From Burkholderia anthina (GTDB lineage: Bacteria > Pseudomonadota > Gammaproteobacteria > Burkholderiales > Burkholderiaceae), in the NCBI RefSeq assembly GCF_902498995.1, contig NZ_CABVLY010000020.1, forward strand, positions 62,001 to 126,000: a DNA stretch of 64,000 bases, given 5' to 3'. Position numbers and translations under genes: made by a program. This document shows, piece by piece, positions 1-8,341 of this stretch (within the stretch, counting starts at the first letter, position 1; each line of letters opens with the position of its first letter). The notes under the pieces were generated by a model, which saw only the letters and a program-made list of their open reading frames with translations, did not search any database and was not told the origin of the DNA.

Positions 1-1230
1 CTCGCGCGCGAAGTGATCGGCGAAGCGGATGCCGTGCGCGGCCTCGATATGCGAGAACGGCAGTTCGAGGTTGCACATGAGCTGCGTGATCACGTCGCGG
101 CGCAGCCGGTCCTCGGGCGTGAGCCGCACGCCGCGCGCGATCGGCAGCCGGCCCGCGTCGAGCGCGGCGCCATAGGCCGGCAGGTCCTTCGCGTTCTGCG
201 CGTAGACGTCGCCGACCTTGCCGATCGACGACACGCCGAAGCCGACGAGATCGGTATCGGCCCGCGTGCTGTAGCCCTGGAAATTGCGCTGCAGCGTGCC
301 GTTGCGCTGCGCGCGCACCAGCTCGTCGGACGGCCGTGCGAAGTGGTCCATCCCGATGTACACGTAGCCGGCCGACGTCAGCATGTCGATCGCGAGGCCG
401 AGCAGCGCGATGCGCGTGGCGGGCGGCGGCAGCGCCGCGTCGTCGATCTGCCGCTGCATCTTGAACAGGTTCGGCATGTGCGCGTAGCCGAACACCGACA
501 GCCGGTCCGGCGCGAGCTCGATGATCGTCTCGAGCGTGCGCGCGAACACGGCGACCGTCTGGTGCGGCAGCCCGTAGATCAGGTCGACGCTGACCGAATG
601 GAAGCCCGTCGCGCGCGCGGCGCTCAACAGGTCGGCCGTCATCGCGAGCGGCTGGATCCGGTTGATCGCCTGCTGCACGACCGGATCGAAGTCCTGCACG
701 CCGAGGCTCAGCCGGTTGAAGCCGATCGTGCGCAGGTGGACGAGCGTCGCGGGCGTGACCGTGCGCGGGTCGATCTCGATGGAGAACTCGGCGTCGGCGT
801 CCGGCGCGAGCGTGAAGTGTTCGCGGGTGGCGGCCATCAGCTCGGCCGTTTCGGCGTCGGACAGGAAGGTTGGCGTGCCGCCGCCCCAGTGGAGCTGCGT
901 GACCGGGCGGGCGGGGTCGAACAGTGCGGCCTGCAACGCCATTTCCCGTTTCAACTGGTCGAGGTACGGGCGTGCGCGGCGGCGGTTGTTCGTCGCGATC
1001 TTGTTGCAGCCGCAGTAGAAACAGGCCGTGTTGCAGAACGGGATGTGGACGTACAGCGACAGCTCGCTCGACGACGCACCGGGATCGCTCGCGGCGCGCA
1101 CGTAGTCGGCCGGGTCGAAATCGTCGCGAAACTGCAGTGCGGTGGGGTACGACGTATAGCGTGGCCCGTTTGCGCCGTATTTCGCAAGCAGATCGGGACG
1201 GAACATCGTGTCGGCAGAACCGGAACTCAT
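1..1230 (-). CDS. hemN: Oxygen-independent coproporphyrinogen III oxidase, 3' end missing
   Basis: This radical-SAM enzyme decarboxylates coproporphyrinogen III to protoporphyrinogen IX without oxygen, in cytoplasmic haem synthesis. The translation starts MSSGSADTMFRPDLL at the ATG ending at 1230. It shows a HIPFCNTACFYCGCNK stretch (the CxxxCxxC cluster ligands plus the extra Cys typical of HemN), then LHWGGGTPTFL, SIEIDPRT, LSLGVQDFD and a YGLPHQT motif. About 410 codons are present; the family runs to roughly 455-460 residues, so the C-terminal domain lies beyond the left edge. It reads away from the YkgJ-like gene on the other strand. I could not find a clear FNR box in the short divergent region. 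Confidence 0.95.
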   Translation of the reverse strand, partial: MSSGSADTMFRPDLLAKYGANGPRYTSYPTALQFRDDFDPADYVRAASDPGASSSELSLYVHIPFCNTACFYCGCNKIATNNRRRARPYLDQLKREMALQAALFDPARPVTQLHWGGGTPTFLSDAETAELMAATREHFTLAPDADAEFSIEIDPRTVTPATLVHLRTIGFNRLSLGVQDFDPVVQQAINRIQPLAMTADLLSAARATGFHSVSVDLIYGLPHQTVAVFARTLETIIELAPDRLSVFGYAHMPNLFKMQRQIDDAALPPPATRIALLGLAIDMLTSAGYVYIGMDHFARPSDELVRAQRNGTLQRNFQGYSTRADTDLVGFGVSSIGKVGDVYAQNAKDLPAYGAALDAGRLPIARGVRLTPEDRLRRDVITQLMCNLELPFSHIEAAHGIRFADHFARE

Positions 1231-1402
1231 GGTGGTCTCGCGCTTTCTGGATGCTTTCGAGTATATAAACGCGCGTTTGGCCTGCATTGTGTAATAACGT
1301 CGCAGCCGGCGGTGGCACAATGCGCAGTGGGCTGCCGCACCCCGCGTCCGGTTGCCGCACCGTTTTTTGTTGTTCGTTCGAGAGAGCCGAGTGTCCGTCG
1401 AA

Positions 1403-1720
1403 ATGCCTGTTCGCCCGGCGCCCGCCGATGTCCCGCCGCCGCATGCGTGTCGCGAGGGGTGCGGCGCGTGCTGCATCGCCCCGTCGATTTCCAGCCCGAT
1501 TCCGGGCATGCCGGACGGCAAGCCGGCCGGCGTGCGCTGCGTGCAGCTCGGCGACGACCTGCGCTGCCGGATCTTCGGCCGGCCCGAGCGGCCCGCCTGC
1601 TGTTCCGGGCTGCAGCCGTCCGCCGAGATGTGCGGTGCGTCGCGCGACGATGCGCTCGCGTGGCTCACGCGCCTCGAAGTCGCGACGCAGCCGTCCGGGG
1701 GCGCCCGCCCGGCGCGGTAG
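1403..1720 (+). CDS. YkgJ-family Cys-cluster protein
   Basis: A small cytoplasmic protein of about 105 residues. The signature is CREGCGACC near the N-terminus, followed by further Cys residues in VRCVQLGDDLRCRIF, RPACCSG and EMCG. This is the pattern of the YkgJ/UPF0153 family, annotated as putative zinc- or iron-chelating proteins; the biochemical role is not known. I chose the ATG giving MPVRPAPADV. An in-frame GTG at 1391 and an ATG at 1352 are alternatives, and no strong ribosome-binding site separates them. It diverges from hemN. Confidence 0.8.
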   Translation: MPVRPAPADVPPPHACREGCGACCIAPSISSPIPGMPDGKPAGVRCVQLGDDLRCRIFGRPERPACCSGLQPSAEMCGASRDDALAWLTRLEVATQPSGGARPAR

Positions 1721-1879
1721 CGCGCCGCCGCCGCGCCGTGCGGGCACCGCGTCGGACGCCGTCAGCGCGCGCATGGAACCGCCAGCCCGCGCCGCCGCAC
1801 TAACGTGGGTCCATTGCCCCGCCATGGGCCGGAGCCGATAGCCAGCCTGCCGCTCCGCCCGACACAGGAGATTTCCAGC

Positions 1880-2461
1880 ATGACCGCACCTTGCACGCCC
1901 GGCCGGCGCCGTTTCCTCGCCGTCTGCGCCGGCGCCATCGGCGTGTCGGTATCGCTCGCCGCCTGCGCGTCGACGTTCCCGTTCATCCCCGATCACTACA
2001 CGTTCTCGCGCGGCGACGTGCAGAAAGCCGTCGCGCGCAAGTTTCCGTACCAGAAGACGGTCGCGCAGGTCGTCGACGTGTCGCTCGTGAATCCGGCCGT
2101 CAACCTGCTGCCCGACCAGAACCGCGTTGCCGTGCAGCTCGACGCACACTTCGCGAGCCCGTTCCTGCGCGAACCCGTGAGCGGCAAGTTCACCGTGTCG
2201 GGCCAGCTCGCGTACGACGCGCCGAGCCGCTCGGTCGTGCTGAAGGCGCCGGCCGTCGACAGCCTCGTGCTCGACGGCGACGCGCAGATGTATGCGCAAC
2301 AGGTCGGCGCGGCCGCGGGCCTGCTCGCGACGCAAGTCCTGACCAACTATCCGATCTACACGTTCAAGCCCGAACAACTGCAATTTGCCGGTGTGAACTA
2401 CGAACCCGGTACAATTACGATTCTTACAAACGGCATACGCGTGGCGATCGTCGAAAAGTGA
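1880..2461 (+). CDS. DUF1439-type lipoprotein
   Basis: A 193-residue predicted lipoprotein. The N-terminus has an Arg-rich stretch, a hydrophobic core and a lipobox-like LAACAS, so Cys at about residue 26 should be lipidated and the protein anchored in an envelope membrane. The rest (FSRGDVQKAVARKFPYQK, then VDVSLVNPAVNLLP) resembles the DUF1439 family, which in E. coli includes YceB. Function is unknown. The start is supported by CAGGAG about 10 bases upstream. It lies 78 bp ahead of uppP on the same strand and may be cotranscribed with it. Confidence 0.8.
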   Translation: MTAPCTPGRRRFLAVCAGAIGVSVSLAACASTFPFIPDHYTFSRGDVQKAVARKFPYQKTVAQVVDVSLVNPAVNLLPDQNRVAVQLDAHFASPFLREPVSGKFTVSGQLAYDAPSRSVVLKAPAVDSLVLDGDAQMYAQQVGAAAGLLATQVLTNYPIYTFKPEQLQFAGVNYEPGTITILTNGIRVAIVEK

Positions 2462-2539
2462 CGATGCACCGCGCGCGGCCGGGTGGGCCGCGGCGGTAAT
2501 GCGGCCCTTTCTTTCGACCACTTCGGAGTTGGGCCACGG

Positions 2540-3370
2540 ATGGACTGGATCCTGATCTGCAAGGCATTGATCCTCGGCGTTGTCGAGGGGCTGACGGAAT
2601 TCCTCCCGGTATCGAGTACCGGTCACCTGATCGTTGCCGGCAGCTTCCTGAACTTCAACGACGCGCACGCGAAAACCTTCGACGTCGTCATTCAGTTCGG
2701 CGCGATCCTCGCCGTCTGCTGGGAATACCGGCAACGGATCGTATCGGTCGTGTCCGGCCTGCCGGGCCGGCCCGACGCGCGGCGCTTTACGCTGAACGTC
2801 GTGATCGCGACGATTCCCGCGATCGCGCTCGGCCTGCTGCTGGAGAAGAAGATCAAGGCCGTGTTGTTCTCGCCGGTGCCGGTCGCGTTCGCGCTCGTCG
2901 TCGGCGGCGCGATCATCCTGTGGGCCGAGGCGCGGCAGCGCGAGCGCAGCGAGCCGCCGCGCGTGCAGTCGATCGATGCGCTCACGCCGCTCGATGCGCT
3001 GAAGGTCGGCATCGCGCAATGCTTCGCGCTGGTGCCCGGCATGTCGCGCTCGGGCTCGACGATCATCGGCGGGATGCTGTTCGGCCTCGACCGGCGCGTC
3101 GCCACCGAATTCTCGTTCTTCCTCGCGATTCCGATCATCTTCGGCGCGACGCTCTATGAAACCGTCAAGGACTGGCAGGCGTTCACGGTCGACTCGATCG
3201 GCCTGTTCGCGCTCGGGCTCGTCGCGGCGTTCGTCAGTGCGTTCGTCTGCGTGCGCTGGCTGCTGCGCTACGTCGCGACGCACGATTTCACGGTGTTCGC
3301 GTGGTACCGGATCGCGTTCGGCCTGTTCGTGCTGCTCGTCGGCTATAGCGGGTGGCTGAACTGGGCGTGA
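2540..3370 (+). CDS. uppP: Undecaprenyl-diphosphatase
   Basis: This integral inner-membrane enzyme recycles undecaprenyl diphosphate to the monophosphate carrier used in peptidoglycan and other envelope polymers; overproduction gives bacitracin resistance in other bacteria. The 276-residue length is exactly that of the family. Both signature motifs are visible: EGLTEFLPVSSTGH near the N-terminus (the E/QxxxE motif) and PGMSRSGSTIIGG in the second half (PGxSRSxxT). About seven to eight hydrophobic segments follow the usual pattern. An overlapping pair of hairpin arms with a T-run lies just downstream. Confidence 0.96.
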   Translation: MDWILICKALILGVVEGLTEFLPVSSTGHLIVAGSFLNFNDAHAKTFDVVIQFGAILAVCWEYRQRIVSVVSGLPGRPDARRFTLNVVIATIPAIALGLLLEKKIKAVLFSPVPVAFALVVGGAIILWAEARQRERSEPPRVQSIDALTPLDALKVGIAQCFALVPGMSRSGSTIIGGMLFGLDRRVATEFSFFLAIPIIFGATLYETVKDWQAFTVDSIGLFALGLVAAFVSAFVCVRWLLRYVATHDFTVFAWYRIAFGLFVLLVGYSGWLNWA

Positions 3371-3401
3371 CGCCGGGGTGACGCGGGCGCGTATCCCATG
3401 C

Positions 3402-3441
3402 AAAACGGCCCGATCGGCAGATGCCGGTCGGGCCGTTTTTT
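3402..3441. terminator. Bidirectional terminator between uppP and trmB
   Basis: A long stem (AACGGCCCGATCGG with CCGGTCGGGCCGTT, one mismatch) encloses a short loop. It is followed by six T on the + strand and preceded by four A, so it can also work on the - strand. It sits between the convergent uppP and trmB genes. Confidence 0.9.
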
Positions 3442-3484
3442 CATGGCGCGGCGCGCCGCGTGCGATGCGCCGCTGCGGCGGGAT

Positions 3485-4252
3485 TCAGCTCGCGCGCTTG
3501 CGGAACACCAGATCCCACACGCCGTGGCCGAGCCGCAGCCCGCGTCGTTCGAACTTCGTCACGGGGCGGTAGTCGGGGCGCGGCGCGTAGTCGGCGGCCG
3601 TGTTTTCGAGCGACGGATCGGCGCCGAGCACTTCGAGCATCTGTTCGGCGTAGTTCTGCCAGTCGGTCGCGCAATGCAGGTACGCGCCGGGTTTCAGGCG
3701 CGACGCGAGATGCGCGACGAGCGGCGGCTGGATCAGCCGGCGCTTGTGGTGGCGCGCCTTGTGCCACGGATCGGGGAAGAAGATGTGCACGCCGTCGAGG
3801 CTTTCGGGCGCGAGCATGTGCTCGAGCACTTCCACGGCGTCGTGCTGGATGATGCGGATGTTCGGCAGGTCCTGCTCGCCGATCAGCTTCAGCAGCGCGC
3901 CGACGCCCGGCTCGTGCACTTCGACGCCGAGGAAGTCGTCGCCCGGGCGGTGTGCGGCGATTTCGGCGGTCGATGCGCCCATCCCGAAGCCGATCTCCAG
4001 GATGCGCGGTGCGCTGCGGCCGAATATGGCGTCCCAGTCCGGGATGTCCGGTGCGTACGGCACCACGAAGCGCGGGCCCAGATCGTCGAGCGCGCGGCGC
4101 TGGCCGGTCGACACGCGGCCGGCGCGCGTCACGAAGCTGCGGATGCGGCGGCGGTGCAGCGGATTGACTTCGTCGGCGCCGTCGGCGGCTTCGTCGGGAA
4201 GGGCGGCATCGTGCGGCGGCTGGCCGGCTTCGTTCGGATCGTCGTGCATCAT
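3485..4252 (-). CDS. trmB: tRNA (guanine-N7-)-methyltransferase
   Basis: TrmB methylates G46 in the variable loop of tRNAs using S-adenosylmethionine. The 255-residue protein shows the SAM-binding stretch ILEIGFGMGASTAEIA, then GVEVHEPGVGALL, NIRIIQHDAVEVL and the family hallmark FFPDPWHKARHHKRRL. The C-terminus TKFERRGLRLGHGVWDL is also typical. The start is MMHDDPNEAG at 4252; the ATG three bases further in is equally possible. The first 50 or so residues are a low-complexity acidic extension. A terminator belonging to the upstream tRNA-Gly transcript precedes it. Confidence 0.95.
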   Translation of the reverse strand: MMHDDPNEAGQPPHDAALPDEAADGADEVNPLHRRRIRSFVTRAGRVSTGQRRALDDLGPRFVVPYAPDIPDWDAIFGRSAPRILEIGFGMGASTAEIAAHRPGDDFLGVEVHEPGVGALLKLIGEQDLPNIRIIQHDAVEVLEHMLAPESLDGVHIFFPDPWHKARHHKRRLIQPPLVAHLASRLKPGAYLHCATDWQNYAEQMLEVLGADPSLENTAADYAPRPDYRPVTKFERRGLRLGHGVWDLVFRKRAS

Positions 4253-4328
4253 CGGTGACAGAGAAAGGCTGGGTTCGGGCGAGGGCCCCGTTGCGCAGCA
4301 GTGTGGCGGATGAACCGGCACATGGTAC

Positions 4329-4355
4329 AAAAAAGCCGCCTTCGACGAGGCGGCT
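4329..4355 (-). terminator. Original terminator of the tRNA-Gly transcript, now displaced
   Basis: Read on the - strand, the stem AGCCGCC/GGCGGCT with an 8-base loop is followed by six T. It lies 28 bases beyond the tRNA 3'-end copy at 4384. Before the island inserted it would have ended the tRNA-Gly(CCC) transcript just ahead of trmB. Confidence 0.8.
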
Positions 4356-4383
4356 CATGCGCAGGCTGCAGTGCAGCAGAAAG

Positions 4384-4406
4384 TGGAGCGGGCGATGGGA
4401 ATCGAA
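4384..4406. repeat. Attachment-site repeat, distal end of the island
   Basis: These 23 bases are identical to 13917-13939, the 3' end of the tRNA-Gly(CCC) gene (CCA, acceptor arm and part of the T arm). The identity stops abruptly at both ends. The integrase is next to the other copy. This copy keeps the original chromosomal downstream flank, so it is the att site farthest from the integrase. Confidence 0.92.
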
Positions 4407-4855
4407 GGCTCCTACAGCCGCATCCGCAACACTTTGATTTATAAGGAACATGGAGCGGGCAGCACTACCCCATGTCGGATACAAGTGTAGGAGTTTACCA
4501 GAGCATTCATGCTCGACAAACTTTTAGGGCGTCGAGGTCGTCGGGACCGGTGCTCGAACCACATGGACACGGGGATGGCTATGCGCAACTTCGTATAAGG
4601 ATTGACGATCCGTGGGCTCGATTGAAGGACGCGATACCTTGGGTTGGTCGCGGCAGCCCTAGGACCTCCTACTTTTTTGCGAGGCCCGGCTTGTGCGCTC
4701 GTCGGCGTTCTGAGGATGGACGTTCGCGACGCTAAGCGAGCCAGGCACGGGGAGCATCCCGAACTGTGAGAGAGAGTTTGGAAAGCGCTCCCTAGCTCGC
4801 TCATCGGGTCTGATACCCGTATCATTCGGCCGAAGAACCTAGCCGAGTGGATGGT
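4407..4855. other. Island end without a recognisable gene
   Basis: About 450 bases of lower GC content between the att repeat and the first cargo gene. A 10-base piece of the att core (TGGAGCGGGC) recurs at 4451-4460. I see no protein with family-like features on either strand; the long - strand frame here lacks any recognisable motif and overlaps the next gene. Confidence 0.5.
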
Positions 4856-6103
4856 ATGGCCACTATTGGGAATGACAGAATGACGGACAATTCGCATCAG
4901 CAAGCGGATGATCAGACGCCCGAAGAACCTAGTGCGCCGAATTTGGACGAAATTATCGATCGGGGCGCACTCGGCCCTGAGCCGTCGGAGTCGTATCTCG
5001 AGCGCCTGCGGATGCTCGACGAGATTGTGCGTGAGTGCATCTTCGTTTCTCGTTCCTATGGGGGCATTTCGTCGCCCACCAGCCAACATTTTTATGCGTC
5101 AGTTCTGTTCACGCTCATGATTACCAAGTGCGTGAGTCTTCTGATGCTCGCACCGCACACGCCTTGGGCTGAGAAGAAGATCGAGCATTGGGACTATAGC
5201 TCGATGACTGGCATTGCTCGCACAATCATCGAACTGCGTGTCGCTTTCTATTATCTGTGCGCGGATCAATGCCCCGAGGACGAATGGCAGTTTCGCTGGA
5301 ATTTATTTAACCTTCACGATTGCACATCGCGAATCCGCATGTTCGAGGCGCTTGAAGATGCACAACAGGTAGAAGCTTTGCGCGAGACTGCGGAGGAACT
5401 TCGATCACGCTTACTCGCAAATCCATTCTTAGCCACCATCGACAAGAAACACCACAAGCGCCTGCTTCATGGTCAGACCGCCTACCTTATGCCAATGGAA
5501 GTTATCGCGGAGCGTGCCGGGATTGACCTGAAAACCTTCCGCTGGCTCTATGTGCTGTTTTCGAGTCATGTCCACGCACTGCCCATGTCATTTTATCGGA
5601 TCGGTCATGCTGGAGACGACCGGGGGCGCGGGCTCCCAAGTCCTTCGGAGGAGGGGTATTCGGCGCTTTGTTTGAGTATGACGGCTACAATTCTCGTTGC
5701 GACGAGGGACAACATTCATGACCTGTTTGCGGGTTACAAGTCACCACCACCGCCTTTGGAGCCAGATGTTGCCGAATTGATGGCGAATCCTCCAGCACTT
5801 GCTATTGGCGAAGAGCATCTTCACGAGGCTTCGGACACGCTCGCCATGCGCTTCAAGAGAACAGGTGAGATGGCCTACAAGACGACTTTCATATATCGAC
5901 CGACTGGCGATGAGATACTTGAGCGTGACGATTCTGAGCAGGATGGCGCCGAACTGAAATATTTTGATCCGTATTTCTGGAGTGTGAAACTCAACGGAGG
6001 TCCCGCAACGGGTGAGGCTCTAGAAAAGGCGCTCGCTGGGGCGCATGCGTTTCGCATTGACTATTCGGCACGGGAACTGCTGTTCAAGACGGCCGAAGGG
6101 TAG
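4856..6103 (+). CDS. Island protein of unknown function, possibly DUF5677-like
   Basis: A protein of about 415 residues; I do not recognise it with certainty. It has an acidic N-terminus, a helical first half (MLDEIVRECIFVSRSYGGI, then VLFTLMITKCVSLLML) and a region SSMTGIARTIIELRVAFYYL that resembles proteins annotated as DUF5677, for which no function is established. A FSSHVHALPM stretch and a long C-terminal tail with basic and acidic patches follow. ATG 4856 was chosen; GTG 4847 and ATG 4880 are in frame. Codon use is more AT-rich than in the flanking core genes, in keeping with island origin. It is the outermost gene of the island. Confidence 0.6.
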   Translation: MATIGNDRMTDNSHQQADDQTPEEPSAPNLDEIIDRGALGPEPSESYLERLRMLDEIVRECIFVSRSYGGISSPTSQHFYASVLFTLMITKCVSLLMLAPHTPWAEKKIEHWDYSSMTGIARTIIELRVAFYYLCADQCPEDEWQFRWNLFNLHDCTSRIRMFEALEDAQQVEALRETAEELRSRLLANPFLATIDKKHHKRLLHGQTAYLMPMEVIAERAGIDLKTFRWLYVLFSSHVHALPMSFYRIGHAGDDRGRGLPSPSEEGYSALCLSMTATILVATRDNIHDLFAGYKSPPPPLEPDVAELMANPPALAIGEEHLHEASDTLAMRFKRTGEMAYKTTFIYRPTGDEILERDDSEQDGAELKYFDPYFWSVKLNGGPATGEALEKALAGAHAFRIDYSARELLFKTAEG

Positions 6104-6136
6104 GGAATGGACAGATAGTGAGCACCGCCTTTTCGT

Positions 6137-6169
6137 CTATCCGTAGTTCTGCACCACTAGATCGGAAGG
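6137..6169. repeat. Internal direct repeat, left copy
   Basis: Matches 7428-7460 over 33 bases with 3 mismatches; the inner 25 bases (6145-6169) have only one. The right copy overlaps the stop codon of the 297-residue protein gene at 7448. The two copies bracket the 6265-7038 nuclease-like gene. Confidence 0.85.
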
Positions 6170-6264
6170 TCAGGAACTGTGGAAGAAACGTAAGCGAGAT
6201 TTCCGCACATCGAATAGAGAATCGTTCGCAACCCGTGGCCGAGCGCTTTCGCTCTGAACGCGCA

Positions 6265-7038
6265 CTAACGCGGCAATACGATTGACCTGGCGCCGATCAG
6301 TGGCGCGGCGGATTCTGACTGAGACTCGTCTTTACCGATCGTGAACGGACCGATGATGGTCTGGATATAGTCGAACCATTTTTCGCCGAGTTTATTCACG
6401 AAGGCGTCGAGGCCATCCGACGCACGGTCGCTATACATTGGCGCCCATACAAGACGCGGAACATTGGAGCCGGATAACTCGACATACCGATTTACGGTCA
6501 TGTAAATGCAGCAGTCGATAGACGAATAAGACGTGGAAAGAATATTTCCCATCAAGGCTCTCACTCGATCGGGACCTAGGGACGCAAACCCGTCATTTAC
6601 TACTATTGCTATACCGCTGTTGGACTTGATTTTAAAATATTCTTTTGTCTCTTTGATTTGTGCGTTTGCCTTCTTAAGTATGCGCGTCAAAGGTGGCCTG
6701 AAGAGGCGGACGTATTCACGAGCGAACCACTGTGGCTCGCCTTTGCCACCAAACAAAGCAGGTCGCCACTCTGGGTCCTCAGCGACAACTCTTTGCATAA
6801 GCTCATCAAATCCCTTGGTGAATGCCTGGGAATTGGAGAACTCGGTTTCTATTTCTTTTAGCTCTGCAATAACGCCGTCTTCAAAGAAGGCAAAGTCGGC
6901 ATTTTGAAAATTACGAGGCTGTGGAATTAGGTCTTCAACTACGGACCCACCGACATGTGCAACAAAGTCCCTCCACGTCTTTTCCACGGGAACGGGGTTA
7001 TGTGGGCCTGTGTCCCAAAATCCAGGAATTGATGCCAT
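6265..7038 (-). CDS. PD-(D/E)xK-type nuclease candidate
   Basis: A 257-residue protein whose name I cannot give. The segment NADFAFFEDGVIAELKEI contains Asp48, then Glu59-Leu-Lys61, the spacing of a PD-(D/E)xK nuclease core. It starts MASIPGFWDTGPHNPVPV; a Trp-rich patch (EDPEWRPALFGG, EPQWFAREYV) follows, then FKIKSNSGIAIVVNDGFASL, which could be a core strand, and a Pro/Ser-rich end. There is no visible HTH or membrane segment. It stands alone between two direct repeats, next to other defence-like cargo, so a role in anti-phage or inter-element conflict is an inference. The ATG at 7038 has AAGGG upstream. Confidence 0.55.
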   Translation of the reverse strand: MASIPGFWDTGPHNPVPVEKTWRDFVAHVGGSVVEDLIPQPRNFQNADFAFFEDGVIAELKEIETEFSNSQAFTKGFDELMQRVVAEDPEWRPALFGGKGEPQWFAREYVRLFRPPLTRILKKANAQIKETKEYFKIKSNSGIAIVVNDGFASLGPDRVRALMGNILSTSYSSIDCCIYMTVNRYVELSGSNVPRLVWAPMYSDRASDGLDAFVNKLGEKWFDYIQTIIGPFTIGKDESQSESAAPLIGARSIVLPR

Positions 7039-7447
7039 GTTTGCCCTTGTTGTTTAAGTTCGCCCGCAGGCTGGTCGGCGGGCGACTTTGATCAATATAC
7101 CTCAGCAAGCAACAGTGGAGGTGCTGCGACGAAACAACTGCTCCGTGGCAGCATGCGCCTTCCCCCGGATGCCACGAAGACCCGATCAAACCGGAGGGAA
7201 CTTCTCTTTCCGCGAGCCCTCCTGTTCCGGAGCCATCCTGAAAGACGGGGAGAAAGACCTAGGGGCGGCGCTAGCCGCCCATGGTTACCCGGATACCTCG
7301 TTACTCGGTTACTGGCTACAGGCTACGGAACGCGGGTTTCTTGTAACTCGCTGATGTTATTGGGAAATTATCGGTTCAGCTATCCCTTGACGTATCCCAA
7401 CAACTATCCCGGAATGTATCCCGGATACTATCCCGAGTTCTGCACCA
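7039..7447. other. Non-coding stretch with repeats
   Basis: About 410 bases with no supported gene. The first half would carry the promoter of the nuclease-like gene. Around 7281-7330 there are loose GGTTAC/GTTACT variants. The last 60 bases are the ordered TATCCC array listed separately, which runs into the right direct-repeat copy. Confidence 0.5.
7381..7440. repeat. TATCCC array with exact 12-bp period
   Basis: TATCCC occurs at 7381, 7393, 7405, 7417 and 7429, each exactly 12 bases after the last, with variable 6-base fillers. Equal phasing near one helical turn looks like an iteron or regulatory array for a DNA-binding protein. The last unit merges with the direct repeat at 7428-7460. 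Confidence 0.75.
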
Positions 7448-7460
7448 CTAGATCGAAAGG
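7428..7460. repeat. Internal direct repeat, right copy
   Basis: Partner of 6137-6169. It contains the last codons and TAG stop of the gene at 7448-8341. The left copy therefore looks like a duplicated 3' end of that gene. Confidence 0.85.
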
Positions 7461-8341
7461 CCCAGATACTTCTCGATTGCATCGACCTTGCGTTTCATGG
7501 CCCGCACGTCGATGGGCTTGTTCCCGTGCATACGAGCAACAAGTGACGCTAGCTCGTGCGGTGGGGCGTCGCGCCCGAGCAAATCCATCGCGACGCACAC
7601 ATCAATCCAACCTTCGATGTGGCTGCGCATGTTCCGCTGGCGGCGTGTTGCGTTAGTTAGCTTACTGCGCCGCGCAGCCTTTGAGCGGTCGAGTCGCTTC
7701 CATTTTTCGCGCGTCGCGTCTGACTGTATGGCTGCAAGCTCCGCGGCGGTTGCGACATCGATACCTAGCGCTTTCAGCTTTCGTTCGCTCGTCCACTTGG
7801 CAAGCGCGAATTCCGTGGCGCCCTTGAAATCAAACGACTCGCCAGTGAAAAGCTCGCGGAAGTCCAGTTCCGTGTCGATCACATATCGGTGTCCACGTTC
7901 GTGCAACCAGTGGCAATCGATAATTTGACGGTCTCGCCCTAGAAACTCATCGGGTCCACCTGCGGCGCATATATGGGCAGGTTTTGGAAGTGGCCGAAAG
8001 CGAGGGGCAATCTTGCCGCGTCGGTTGAGCGCAAGACCGAGTTGACTAATTTCTACGCGGTGCTGCATGTAGCGCGCAGATGTCGTCGGCGAGGTGAGTG
8101 GGCCTGTCAACTCGCGCAGCTTGCCGAGGAGTATGTGGTCGTCCACTTCAGCTAGATGTTCCCATTCATCGCATGGGAACTCGTATGGCCGCGACTCGGT
8201 GCGGACCGCAATGCTAGCCGGTCCAACGAGCTTGAGTTGGGACGCACGCGGATGAATCGGTATCGGCAGATCGTCAAGCAGCGAATCCAGGTTGTCTGGC
8301 TCCTGCGTAATCATGTCGCGCTGGATCGCTGCTGCGTTCAT
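7448..8341 (-). CDS. Unknown island protein, partner of the RHH-like regulator
   Basis: A 297-residue soluble protein I do not recognise. It has an acidic N-terminus (EPDNLDSLLDDLPIPIHP), a middle part with CHWLHERGHRYVIDTELDFRELF written here as two adjoining pieces (CHWLHERGHRY and VIDTELDFRELF), and a strongly basic helix-rich stretch (KWKRLDRSKAARRSKLTN, RRQRNMRSHIEGWIDV) near the C-terminus that could bind nucleic acid. Its start overlaps the stop of the upstream regulator gene as ATGA, so the two are translationally coupled. Pairing with a palindrome-facing regulator suggests a replication, maintenance or control module, but nothing in the sequence proves this. Confidence 0.65.
   Translation of the reverse strand: MNAAAIQRDMITQEPDNLDSLLDDLPIPIHPRASQLKLVGPASIAVRTESRPYEFPCDEWEHLAEVDDHILLGKLRELTGPLTSPTTSARYMQHRVEISQLGLALNRRGKIAPRFRPLPKPAHICAAGGPDEFLGRDRQIIDCHWLHERGHRYVIDTELDFRELFTGESFDFKGATEFALAKWTSERKLKALGIDVATAAELAAIQSDATREKWKRLDRSKAARRSKLTNATRRQRNMRSHIEGWIDVCVAMDLLGRDAPPHELASLVARMHGNKPIDVRAMKRKVDAIEKYLGLSI

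Noticed and set aside
13..1803. A 596-codon open frame on the + strand
   Set aside because: It runs antisense to hemN and is Arg-rich without motifs; it is a by-product of GC-rich codon use.
4439..5089. A 216-codon frame on the - strand at the island end
   Set aside because: It overlaps the better-supported + strand gene at 4856, has no domain, and lacks a sensible ribosome site.
7153..7656. A + strand frame with TYPNNYPGMYPGYYPE-type repeats
   Set aside because: The repeat in the protein is simply the 12-bp TATCCC DNA array read in frame; the frame then runs antisense through the 297-residue protein gene.
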